Below are positions 1 through 7,033 of a stretch of DNA of 8,334 bases, one piece after another. The notes below the pieces were generated by a model. The model made no database searches and had not been told where the DNA came from. It worked only from the letters and a program-made list of their open reading frames with translations. Location: the NCBI GenBank assembly GCA_937897005.1, contig CALCOQ010000087.1, positions 1 to 8,334 of the forward strand, written 5' to 3'. This DNA comes from an uncultured euryarchaeote (lineage in GTDB: Archaea; Thermoplasmatota; Poseidoniia; Poseidoniales; Poseidoniaceae). Every line of letters begins with the position of its first letter. The stretch's first letter is position 1. Position numbers and translations under genes: made by a program.

Positions 1-18
1 AAACAGATTCAGAGTGCG

Positions 19-699
19 ATGGCAGGAGGGCAAGGTGCCGGAGCATGGGAAGTGTTGCAAGGCTCGCGATTCAGATTCCGCTGGGAACAATATGATGCTT
101 CTAGAACTGACATCATACTGGAACCTGATTCAAGGCAGGCACACCCTCCAAGGAAGGTGATCGGCATATGGAAGGATGGAATACGAGGTGCTTCAAAACG
201 AACCTTCCCCGCAGTCGATACACATGATTCAGGATGGGAAGTGGACGGTAGACGTTGTTTCATGCTTGGCCGAGACCTGATATTGAGGTTGGAAGATGAA
301 ATCCTCCCACATACAAAGAACAAATTCGATGATGGGACTTTGATTCTGGATCTGGAAGATGAAGCAAGAATAGCGGTATGGAACATCTTCGCTAGAGCTG
401 AGAAACAAGCCTTCATCGATGGAGGTGAACATATCATGATTGCAGAAACCGAGCACTGGGAAGGAATCGCTTCCACATTCTTTTCCAGAACCGGGCATGG
501 AGAACTGGAGTGCTGCAAACCATGTGATTCACATGGAGGGGTTGAATTAGCATTCAAGAGTTCATTTCACCCCGCTCTATTGACTGGCCGGGTGATGGCT
601 TGCTGGCAACGCGCATACGGTCGTCAGCCTCGTGCCGAATGGCATCAAAATGAGGGCGTGCACATCATCAAAGTCTGCTCAAGACACGAAATCGCTTGA
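19..699 (+). CDS. Unrecognised soluble protein, possibly 5'-partial
   Basis: I do not recognise this protein. It has at least 226 residues, no signal peptide and no membrane segment, so it is probably cytoplasmic. Visible features are a cysteine cluster CCKPC at residues 165-169 followed by DSH, an acidic stretch around residues 91-116, and a C-terminal part (about 184-220) with HPALLTGR, a CWxRAYG segment and an amphipathic final strand GVHIIKV. The helix-then-strand C-terminus with a nearby cysteine cluster is loosely reminiscent of V4R-type small-molecule/metal-binding domains, but that is only a resemblance. The ATG at 19 is the first in frame; however, the frame stays open to base 1 and the 18 bases before the ATG hold no ribosome-binding site, so the true start may lie outside the window. 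The next gene starts 131 bases downstream, which suggests a separate transcript. Confidence 0.7.
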   Translation: MAGGQGAGAWEVLQGSRFRFRWEQYDASRTDIILEPDSRQAHPPRKVIGIWKDGIRGASKRTFPAVDTHDSGWEVDGRRCFMLGRDLILRLEDEILPHTKNKFDDGTLILDLEDEARIAVWNIFARAEKQAFIDGGEHIMIAETEHWEGIASTFFSRTGHGELECCKPCDSHGGVELAFKSSFHPALLTGRVMACWQRAYGRQPRAEWHQNEGVHIIKVCSRHEIA

Positions 700-732
700 G
701 CCGGCCTGCGAAGCCCTGAATGAGGTGCTGCG

Positions 733-772
733 GCGAAATAACCCGTGCCCATACACACATAGGGTTTATTGA
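733..772 (+). promoter_or_regulatory. Weak candidate archaeal promoter elements
   Basis: The gap between the first two genes contains two short AT-rich islands, GCGAAATAAC at 733-742 and GGTTTATTGA at 763-772. They lie about 60-100 bases before the ATG at 831. Either could serve as a BRE/TATA-like element for the large repeat protein, whose strong ribosome-binding site implies a leadered transcript. Neither matches the archaeal TATA consensus well. This is a guess from position and base composition. Confidence 0.2.
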
Positions 773-801
773 TGAAACAGGGGTCGCCGGAAACACTGTC
801 T

Positions 802-816
802 CATGACTATGTCATG
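802..816. repeat. Perfect 6-bp inverted repeat before the ribosome-binding site
   Basis: CATGAC (802-807) and GTCATG (811-816) are perfect reverse complements separated by TAT. The repeat ends two bases before the GGAGG ribosome-binding site at 819-823. It could be an operator for a dimeric regulator or a small RNA hairpin. Repeats of this size occur by chance many times in 8 kb, so only its position makes it worth noting. Confidence 0.3.
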
Positions 817-818
817 TC

Positions 819-823
819 GGAGG
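819..823 (+). promoter_or_regulatory. Strong Shine-Dalgarno of the repeat protein
   Basis: GGAGG at 819-823 lies seven bases before the ATG at 831. It is the best ribosome-binding site in the window at a usable distance from a start codon. It fixes the start of the large repeat protein, and it suggests strong translation and a transcript with a 5' leader. Confidence 0.75.
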
Positions 824-830
824 AATAAAC

Positions 831-3800
831 ATGAGTCTATCTCACAACCAAATGGCATATGCGGCCATACTCTCAACGATGATGTTCGGCGCGATGTTTG
901 TCGGCGTCAGTGGATACATGCAGACCGATTCTGATATTGGAGGATATGAGGACCAGAGTGAGGGTTCTCTGGACCCAGGAGATGGAGCCATTTCGAAGTA
1001 TCAGGACAATGATGGAGACGGACTCGCAGATGCCATGGAATTGAGTACCTATGGAACTGACCCGACCAAACGCGACACGGATGGTGATGGTCTGGAAGAT
1101 GGTTGGGAAATAGCCAACGGGCTCAATCCACTAGATGATGGTGAAGGCGATGATGACGACCCAGATAATGCTGAGACCACTCCTGACACTGAAGCAGAGA
1201 TCAGCGAAGGTGACCCATGGCCAGATCCTGATGACGGACCGCATGGAGACCCAGACAAGGATGGATTGACCAATACAGAGGAGGCAAATCTGGGAACTGA
1301 TCCTCGTAAACCTGACAGCGATGATGACGGACTCAATGATCGCTGGGAGGCGATGTATACAACCATCGTGAACTGGAATGGTGAGAATATCACCATGTTT
1401 GACCCACTTGACGGTAACTGGAACTGTTCAATGATAACTGACGATGCTACACGACTTCAGGTGATCATGCCTCGGTTTGATGAGATTTCAGGACGAGAAG
1501 AGTCCTTTGCGGATATGCACATGAATGGATTCGTCAGCTGTGATGCAGTGGATGATTCTGACTCTGACGGTCTACTGAATTATGAGGAGGAGAGATGGGG
1601 TACCAATCCAAATTCTCATGACAGTGACGGCGACTTGTTGACCGACCCTGTGGAAATTGGTTTCGGGAAGGCCGAGAATGGTAACATCGAAATAGACATG
1701 CACTGCGGAGTGACTCTGCTCAATTCAATCTACAAGAAGGCTCCATTCCACGATGTGAGTGGCGATGATGGATTATCATGGTTCCTTGAGGACATGGATG
1801 AAGACGGATTCTTGAATGGCCCTGGGGATTGGGATACTGACGGTGATGGAATGCCTGATGGTTTCGAGCATTGCTACGGAGACCTGAGCGATCACCCGCT
1901 TGCTGGAATGGGTGCAGATCCTGGACATATACTGAAACCAGCCAACAGCAGTGATTCATACGGAGATTGGGATGAAGATGGACTCTCCAATGTTGAAGAA
2001 TACAAAGTGGCCGATGATTTCGGTCCTGACAACTACACGAGTCCTTGGTTGGAAGACACAGATTCGGATGGGATGCCAGATGGGTGGGAGGCAACCAATG
2101 GCCTTCACCCTCGCGATGGAGCCAATGCCGATGAAGACCCTGACAGAGATGGTTGGGATGCGGATGGGGATGGAGGTGTCTATTACAATGAACTGGAGAA
2201 CAGTGCGACTATCAAGGTCATTCATTTCGCCATAGGTGATTTTGTCAGTAGCAATGAAACTGTGATGACTGTCCAGATCACTCTACCTGGTGGAATAACA
2301 CAGCACGTCCCTATTGCAGCACCTGTCTCTGGCTATGTTTATGAATTTGGAGAAAATGTCACCATCAATTACAAATTCACTTCAAGACTCAAACAGTTGA
2401 TGCTGATAGTGGAGGAAAGCGAGCAATTCACCAATATCATGGAGTACAACGCCAAGGATAGGGACGGGGATGGAATCATCGATGGTCGTTCAACCGATCC
2501 ACTGGTCTTCGATACCGATGGAGATGGACTCAGGGATGGAATAGAAGTGATGGGATGGGATATTCTGGTCGTCAACAAAGGAACTCAAACTGTGAGAGTG
2601 ACCAGCGACCCCGGTGTTTGGGACACAGATGATGACGGACTATCAGACTACAGAGAATTCTCTGAGATCTGTGACCAAGGTGGAAATGCATCGAATGCAG
2701 ATACAGATGGAGATGGTCTCGGGGATTATACTGAGGCAGTTCATGGATTCGAATGGGATGGGGAAGCATACTCCACAAGCCCATGCATGTTCGATACAGA
2801 CAATGATGGACTTGAGGATGGCGAAGAAGTCATTGAGGGCCAAGACCTCTATATTACTCATGCCAACAATTCAGATACAGATGACGACGGCCTGGATGAT
2901 GGCTCAGAGGTCCTCCATGTACCCCGCCCATGGCAGAATCCAACCAACCCACTCGTGAACGATACCGATGGTGATGGAATGTTGGATGGTTGGGAGATGC
3001 AGGTTCGCTCTCTTGAAGATAATACCAATTCACACAGTCTGTGGGTTGTTGCAGAACCTTGGCTGCCACCAAATTGTAACTCAATGTCGCAATGCGGTGT
3101 TGAGGCAGGAGGATACCTTTTCCAGAACCAGAACCAAGGTTTCCTTCTAGAGAAACAATTCGCCATAGGTGAAATGAACCTCTCAGGATTCGCCCTCCCA
3201 GAGAATCCGAAATGTAGTTGTCAAGGACGTTGGGCACTGAACCCCGCGATTGGTAGTCTCAAGGATGACACCTATGATGTTGACAATGATACTCTTGCCA
3301 ACAGTGCAGAAGCACCTGACCGTTGGAACACCAACCCAGTGGATGATGATTCTGATGGGGACAACCTGCCTGATGGCTGGGAAGTTGATTATTCACAGCA
3401 GGCTCTTGAGGATGGGCTTGTGGATAATTCCACTCTTTCAGCTCACGGGGCACGTGGACTGATGGACCCTTCATTGATAGACAGTGATTTCGATGGAATC
3501 AATGACGGTGAGGAGGATCCTGACAACGATGGACTGAACCGGACCGGACTATACAACCGATATTGCCCTGATTGGGACGATCCTGCTGGTTCAAACTGCC
3601 ATATTGACCCCTACACGCCTGATGGTGCCAAGTTCTACAACAATCTAGAGAATTATACCAACTTTGAGGAATTCCAGAATGGTACAAATCCAATTTCCAA
3701 TGATACGGATGGAGATTCATGGGAAGATGGACCTGAGGTCTATCACCAGGACCACGATGGAGATGGAATGGCGACAGGTTGGGAATTCTACTTTGAATTT

Positions 3801-3941
3801 GATCCGATGGACCCTGCTGACAAATTAGCTGATTTCGACGGCGATGGCAAGCATAACTACTGCGAATACTATTGGAACACCAATCCAAACAACAGAAACA
3901 GTTTCCCTGGCCAAGGTCAGAGTTGCAACGATATCGAATGA
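831..3941 (+). CDS. Large exported TSP3-like calcium-binding repeat protein
   Basis: This 1036-residue protein is about 16% aspartate by hand count. A hydrophobic segment at residues 9-28 after a short N-terminus serves as signal peptide or uncleaved anchor. About 25 copies of a DxDxDGLxDGWE-like motif follow, beginning near residues 59, 82, 140, 162, 242, 264, 321, 335, 379, 409, 436, 543, 561, 598, 624, 655, 682, 711, 816, 840, 884, 896, 958, 974 and 1001. These match bacterial/archaeal thrombospondin type 3 repeats, whose aspartates bind Ca2+ and stiffen extracellular stalks. Stretches without repeats interrupt the array at about 174-241, 276-320, 456-542 and 723-815; these are candidate separate domains. 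There are 14 cysteines and many N-x-S/T sequons, which fits an exported, disulfide-bonded, glycosylated protein. There is no C-terminal membrane segment or sorting signal. The start is fixed by GGAGG at 819-823. A membrane-anchored surface protein is encoded 58 bases downstream. The role (adhesin, S-layer-associated protein, or large enzyme scaffold) cannot be decided from sequence. Confidence 0.93.
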   Translation: MSLSHNQMAYAAILSTMMFGAMFVGVSGYMQTDSDIGGYEDQSEGSLDPGDGAISKYQDNDGDGLADAMELSTYGTDPTKRDTDGDGLEDGWEIANGLNPLDDGEGDDDDPDNAETTPDTEAEISEGDPWPDPDDGPHGDPDKDGLTNTEEANLGTDPRKPDSDDDGLNDRWEAMYTTIVNWNGENITMFDPLDGNWNCSMITDDATRLQVIMPRFDEISGREESFADMHMNGFVSCDAVDDSDSDGLLNYEEERWGTNPNSHDSDGDLLTDPVEIGFGKAENGNIEIDMHCGVTLLNSIYKKAPFHDVSGDDGLSWFLEDMDEDGFLNGPGDWDTDGDGMPDGFEHCYGDLSDHPLAGMGADPGHILKPANSSDSYGDWDEDGLSNVEEYKVADDFGPDNYTSPWLEDTDSDGMPDGWEATNGLHPRDGANADEDPDRDGWDADGDGGVYYNELENSATIKVIHFAIGDFVSSNETVMTVQITLPGGITQHVPIAAPVSGYVYEFGENVTINYKFTSRLKQLMLIVEESEQFTNIMEYNAKDRDGDGIIDGRSTDPLVFDTDGDGLRDGIEVMGWDILVVNKGTQTVRVTSDPGVWDTDDDGLSDYREFSEICDQGGNASNADTDGDGLGDYTEAVHGFEWDGEAYSTSPCMFDTDNDGLEDGEEVIEGQDLYITHANNSDTDDDGLDDGSEVLHVPRPWQNPTNPLVNDTDGDGMLDGWEMQVRSLEDNTNSHSLWVVAEPWLPPNCNSMSQCGVEAGGYLFQNQNQGFLLEKQFAIGEMNLSGFALPENPKCSCQGRWALNPAIGSLKDDTYDVDNDTLANSAEAPDRWNTNPVDDDSDGDNLPDGWEVDYSQQALEDGLVDNSTLSAHGARGLMDPSLIDSDFDGINDGEEDPDNDGLNRTGLYNRYCPDWDDPAGSNCHIDPYTPDGAKFYNNLENYTNFEEFQNGTNPISNDTDGDSWEDGPEVYHQDHDGDGMATGWEFYFEFDPMDPADKLADFDGDGKHNYCEYYWNTNPNNRNSFPGQGQSCNDIE
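2196..2456 (+). other. Beta-rich insert domain in the repeat protein
   Basis: Residues about 456-542 have no DxDxDG motif. They alternate hydrophobic and polar residues, for example IKVIHFAIGDF, ETVMTVQITL and VTINYKFTS, which predicts beta strands. The segment looks like a small beta-sandwich domain set between calcium-binding repeats. Its family is not recognised. Confidence 0.5.
2997..3275 (+). other. Cysteine-containing insert domain in the repeat protein
   Basis: Residues about 723-815 interrupt the repeats for roughly 93 residues. They hold four cysteines, C749, C755, C795 and C797 (the last two as CSC), plus glutamine/asparagine- and aromatic-rich sequence. Two intramolecular disulfides are plausible for an exported protein. 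I do not recognise a family. Confidence 0.45.
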
Positions 3942-3971
3942 GCAACTCAGGGTAGCGTTCATATCCAACTC

Positions 3972-4014
3972 ACACCAGTAGACGAGTGAGAGTGGACCGA
4001 TGAAGTACTGGTGT
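3972..4014. repeat. 9-bp inverted repeat enclosing a start codon
   Basis: ACACCAGTA (3972-3980) and TACTGGTGT (4006-4014) are perfect reverse complements with a 25-base loop. The loop contains the weak ribosome-binding region (GAGTGAGAGTGGA) and the ATG at 4000 of the surface-protein gene. In mRNA it could present or restrict the translation start. An alternative five-base pairing, CTCAC (3969-3973) with GTGAG (3986-3990), would be mutually exclusive with it. About one such 9-bp repeat is expected by chance in a window of this size. Confidence 0.35.
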
Positions 4015-5637
4015 TTGATGGTAGCCGTTCTCGCTGGCTCCATATTCGCCTCTCCTTTGGCCACGGGTGGAGATGTCTACAATGCTTCAGCAGAGATGGC
4101 GATGAGTGATGCCATCATCGAGAACTGGCTGAATGTCGAAACCAATGCCGGGACATTGTTCGAGGAGAATATATCGATCTCTGGATTCGCCACGAGGGAA
4201 CCGGTGTTGTTGACATGGGAGATGTTCGATTCCCGAGGTGAGGATGTCATTGATTTCAACACAGGCTCATTGGTCAATTCCTCTGAGGGCCAACATTCCA
4301 CTTTCACCAAGGTCGAAGATGCAAAATGGAACTGGACCATCAATATTCAGAGATACGATTCCTTGAGTTGCCTTTGTATCATTGAATTCATCGGTCTTGG
4401 TGAAGACGGCAGTACTGCCAGAAGCGCCACCACCCTGTTCACGGAGAGCAGTGATGGGAGCTTGGAGCCAATGGGTATCCTTTTTTCACCAGAAGTTCAT
4501 GATGTAGCGGATGATATGATTCACTTCGAGGGAATAATCAGCGACGATGGCGGTACTGAACAGGAAATATTTCTGGAAGCCATTCTATGCATGCAGGCTG
4601 ATTGTGCCTTATGGCAGAATTGGAACAACAGTGGCCAATTGTCAACATTGAATGCACTTCCAGTCGCGGTGGAGGACTGGAATGAAGACAATGGTTTCAG
4701 CGCCACATTACAGTTGGATGACCCCTTGATACAGCACTGGGAGGATGGAATATGGATAGGTTGTCTGATACCGTATGATGCTGCAGTCAATCAAGGACAA
4801 CCCATCTGGTTCAGGGTGTCAATCAATCGAGCTGCTCCAATAGCATCGTTGATGGGGCCTGAATCGGTCAATGAATCTACGATGACAGCCATTGATGGAA
4901 CTGGGTCAATAGACCCGGGATGGGGTTGGGAAGGGCTTCATTATGTTTGGACGATTCATCGTGGTGACGAGGTGCGTGTACCCTATGAATGGGAACAAGA
5001 AGAGCAGGGAATCCTCATTCTTGATACCAATTCCAGTGGTGACTACATCATTCATCTCACCGTTATCGACATTGGTGGGAAAATGAATTCGACCAGTCAT
5101 TCCATCAGTGTGATCAACAGAGTGCCTATTCTGGAGTTGCGTCTGGAATCTGTAGCACTTGGCGATTCTGAAACCATTCGCTTGCCGAATGCAGATTCAT
5201 GGATTTTCGATAGCAGCAATTCATACGATGACGAGTTGTTCAATGGCGGTCTGAGCAGGACATGGCTGCTGGATGGAGAGAGTATTGGAAATACTGCATT
5301 GTTGACTGTGAAGCGGGAACAGATAACCGGAGAACACAATCTGACACTGATACTGACGGATGATGATGGCAGTAGTTCAAGCATCAGCCTGCAGTTGGTG
5401 GTGGCCGGTTCTTCAGAGGACCCTCATATGGCGCAGATGGATGGCGACGAGATTTCATGGATGCCCATCATCATCGCCATCATCCTCATCCTGATTGCGA
5501 TGTGGGTGGTCAATGACCAGATGCACAAGAAAGACCGAGAACTATCAATCAATGTGCTTCCATCATGGAAGAATCAGAAGGGAAAGGAGTCAGGAAAAGG
5601 CAAGGATGAGGAAGACTCCACGGATAGCGACGCTTGA
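4000..5637 (+). CDS. Signal-peptide, Ig/PKD-like, C-terminally anchored surface protein
   Basis: This is a 545-residue type I membrane protein. Residues 1-22 form a signal peptide, with Lys at position 2, a hydrophobic core, and likely cleavage near ASPLATG. Residues about 48-150 and 155-277 look like two beta-sandwich domains, with close cysteines C124/C126 and C197/C202/C255. Two PKD-like domains follow at about 278-372 and 375-469. Each starts after a similar NRxxP or NRVP linker and ends in strands such as GDYIIHLTVID and EHNLTLILTDDDG. A single membrane helix at about 487-504 is followed by a lysine- and acid-rich cytoplasmic tail of about 40 residues. The many N-x-S/T sequons suit glycosylation outside the cell. 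I chose the ATG at 4000 over that at 4018 because it gives the signal peptide its basic start; the ribosome-binding site is weak. The family points to binding or adhesion rather than catalysis. It may act with the large calcium-repeat protein encoded just upstream, but this is inference. Confidence 0.9.
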   Translation: MKYWCLMVAVLAGSIFASPLATGGDVYNASAEMAMSDAIIENWLNVETNAGTLFEENISISGFATREPVLLTWEMFDSRGEDVIDFNTGSLVNSSEGQHSTFTKVEDAKWNWTINIQRYDSLSCLCIIEFIGLGEDGSTARSATTLFTESSDGSLEPMGILFSPEVHDVADDMIHFEGIISDDGGTEQEIFLEAILCMQADCALWQNWNNSGQLSTLNALPVAVEDWNEDNGFSATLQLDDPLIQHWEDGIWIGCLIPYDAAVNQGQPIWFRVSINRAAPIASLMGPESVNESTMTAIDGTGSIDPGWGWEGLHYVWTIHRGDEVRVPYEWEQEEQGILILDTNSSGDYIIHLTVIDIGGKMNSTSHSISVINRVPILELRLESVALGDSETIRLPNADSWIFDSSNSYDDELFNGGLSRTWLLDGESIGNTALLTVKREQITGEHNLTLILTDDDGSSSSISLQLVVAGSSEDPHMAQMDGDEISWMPIIIAIILILIAMWVVNDQMHKKDRELSINVLPSWKNQKGKESGKGKDEEDSTDSDA

Positions 5638-5662
5638 ATAACCCTTGACTCCTCGCAGTCTC

Positions 5663-7024
5663 ATGTTCGGAGAGGAGGCATACATAGCGCCGCCCAGTGT
5701 GAGCATTTCAGCGAGTGAATACAGACTTCGTCAACAGACCATATCTGAACAACTCAACGAGGACGATCTATTGATCATCGTCTGTAACCCTGAATCAGCA
5801 AGAAGTGGCGATGTCGAATACCCCTACCGAAACAATAGCGATATGCTATATCTGTGTGGTTGGAAGGACCCTGACAGCGTCATGATCACACGCCATTCCA
5901 AAGATGGATGGAAGACGGAACTCTTTGTTCAACCACGCGATGTATTGATGGAGATTTGGCATGGACGGCGCCCAGGGGTCGAGGGTGCAATGGAATCATG
6001 GCCCATAGATGAGGCACATGGAATCGATGAACTGCAAGAGCGATTGGCAGCGATGTTGGATGAATGTTCACGAGTTCTGCACCGAACAGGATTCAATTCC
6101 GCAGTAGATTCAATGGTCAATTCCGCATTTGAAAGCAAGAGCAGGGCGAGACAACTTCTCGGCAAAGGACCAATCTCCATCGAAGACCCTTCTGGAAGAA
6201 TAGCGGAGATGAGACTGCGAAAGTCTCCTGCAGAGATTGAATTGATGCGCCATGCCAGCCGAGTCAGTTCACGTGCCCATGTTGAATCGATGCGTTCTGC
6301 AAAACCAGGAGTGGGTGAATGGCAACTACAAGCAATCATCGAAGGATGCTTCATGTGGAATGGTCAATCATGGGCATATCCAAGCATCGTTGGATATGGT
6401 GAGAATGCAACTATCCTGCACTATCATGCCAACAATGCAGTGTGTGATGGAGATGGCATCGTTCTCATCGATGCTGGCTCAGAATACGAGGGATACGCAG
6501 CAGACATCACACGTTCATGGCCAGTCTCTGGATCCTTTAGTGAATCTCAGAAGGCCATCTATCAAATCGTTCTTGATGCACAGAAGGCTGCGATTGCAGC
6601 ATGTGTGGTCGGAGCAGCATACAATGAACCGCACTTCACTGCAAGGCGTGTGCTGGCTGAAGGATTGATCAAACTCGGAATCATCGAACAGAGTCTGGAT
6701 GAGGCCCTTGCAGAAGATGGAGAACTCAACAAATGGTACATGCACAATACCGGGCATTGGATTGGATTGGATGTTCATGATGTGGGAATCTACAGGCCGG
6801 ATGGAGAACCACGGATTCTGGAGGAGGGTATGGTGATGACAGTGGAGCCAGGTCTGTATTTCGGTGCTTGGCGACCAGATGTTGAAGTCGATGACGAATG
6901 GGCAGGAATCGGTATCAGAATAGAAGACGATGTTCTTGTCACCGCCCAAGGTCCTGAAGTCCTGACCGCTGACTGTCCCAAGGAGATCAGTGAACTTGAA
7001 GCACTGATTGGAAGTGCCGATTGA
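5663..7024 (+). CDS. pepP: Xaa-Pro aminopeptidase, M24B (PepP type)
   Basis: A cytoplasmic metallo-aminopeptidase that removes the N-terminal residue before proline. Numbered from the ATG at 5663, residues about 13-120 match the aminopeptidase P N-terminal domain, including VEYPYRNNSD. The C-terminal pita-bread catalytic domain has all five dimanganese ligands: D270 in LIDAG, D281 in ADITR, H365 in HWIGLDVHDVG, E395 in TVEPGLYF and E421 in IRIEDD. The catalytic histidines equivalent to E. coli PepP H243 and H361 are also present, as H253 and H372. The length, 453 residues, is close to the 441 of E. coli PepP. The start is uncertain: a TTG at 5645 and a GTG at 5699 are in frame, an in-frame stop at 5639 bars any earlier start, and neither the TTG nor the ATG has a ribosome-binding site. 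The gene follows the surface-protein gene by 25 bases and precedes mqnC by 9, so it is probably co-transcribed with both. Its likely job is peptide recycling, which suits a protein-degrading heterotroph. Confidence 0.93.
   Translation: MFGEEAYIAPPSVSISASEYRLRQQTISEQLNEDDLLIIVCNPESARSGDVEYPYRNNSDMLYLCGWKDPDSVMITRHSKDGWKTELFVQPRDVLMEIWHGRRPGVEGAMESWPIDEAHGIDELQERLAAMLDECSRVLHRTGFNSAVDSMVNSAFESKSRARQLLGKGPISIEDPSGRIAEMRLRKSPAEIELMRHASRVSSRAHVESMRSAKPGVGEWQLQAIIEGCFMWNGQSWAYPSIVGYGENATILHYHANNAVCDGDGIVLIDAGSEYEGYAADITRSWPVSGSFSESQKAIYQIVLDAQKAAIAACVVGAAYNEPHFTARRVLAEGLIKLGIIEQSLDEALAEDGELNKWYMHNTGHWIGLDVHDVGIYRPDGEPRILEEGMVMTVEPGLYFGAWRPDVEVDDEWAGIGIRIEDDVLVTAQGPEVLTADCPKEISELEALIGSAD
5673..5678 (+). 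promoter_or_regulatory. SD-like AGGAGG inside the start of the aminopeptidase gene
   Basis: AGGAGG at 5673-5678 is a perfect Shine-Dalgarno core, but it lies ten bases past the A of the ATG at 5663. No ATG, GTG or TTG follows at normal spacing: an in-frame ATA is at 5684 and an in-frame GTG at 5699. It may be chance, because the codons GAG GAG GCA encode EEA. Confidence 0.25.
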
Positions 7025-7027
7025 GGG
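7022..7027 (+). promoter_or_regulatory. Shine-Dalgarno overlapping the upstream stop codon
   Basis: TGAGGG at 7022-7027 overlaps the aminopeptidase stop codon (7022-7024) and sits six bases before the mqnC ATG at 7034. This arrangement supports translational coupling of the two genes and the ATG at 7034 as the start. Confidence 0.6.
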
Positions 7028-7033
7028 TTCGAA

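Noticed and set aside
9..557. 182-codon open frame on the minus strand opposite the first gene
   Set aside because: Serine/proline-rich shadow with no recognisable domain; the + strand product has a more protein-like composition and a plausible start.
700..830. Possible small RNA or terminator between the first two genes
   Set aside because: No stable long hairpin and no run of T; only short GC-rich complementarity such as CCGGC/GCCGG.
1049..1396. Antisense open frame rich in serine and proline under the calcium-repeat gene
   Set aside because: Reverse complement of repeated GAT/GAC/GGN codons gives long stop-free SPSPSS-type frames; low-complexity product and no start signal.
2500..2990. 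DNA-level direct repeats such as GATACCGATGG at 2511 and 2961
   Set aside because: They only reflect the repeated DTDGDG protein motif; the synonymous codons differ among copies, so they are not recent duplications or a mobile element.
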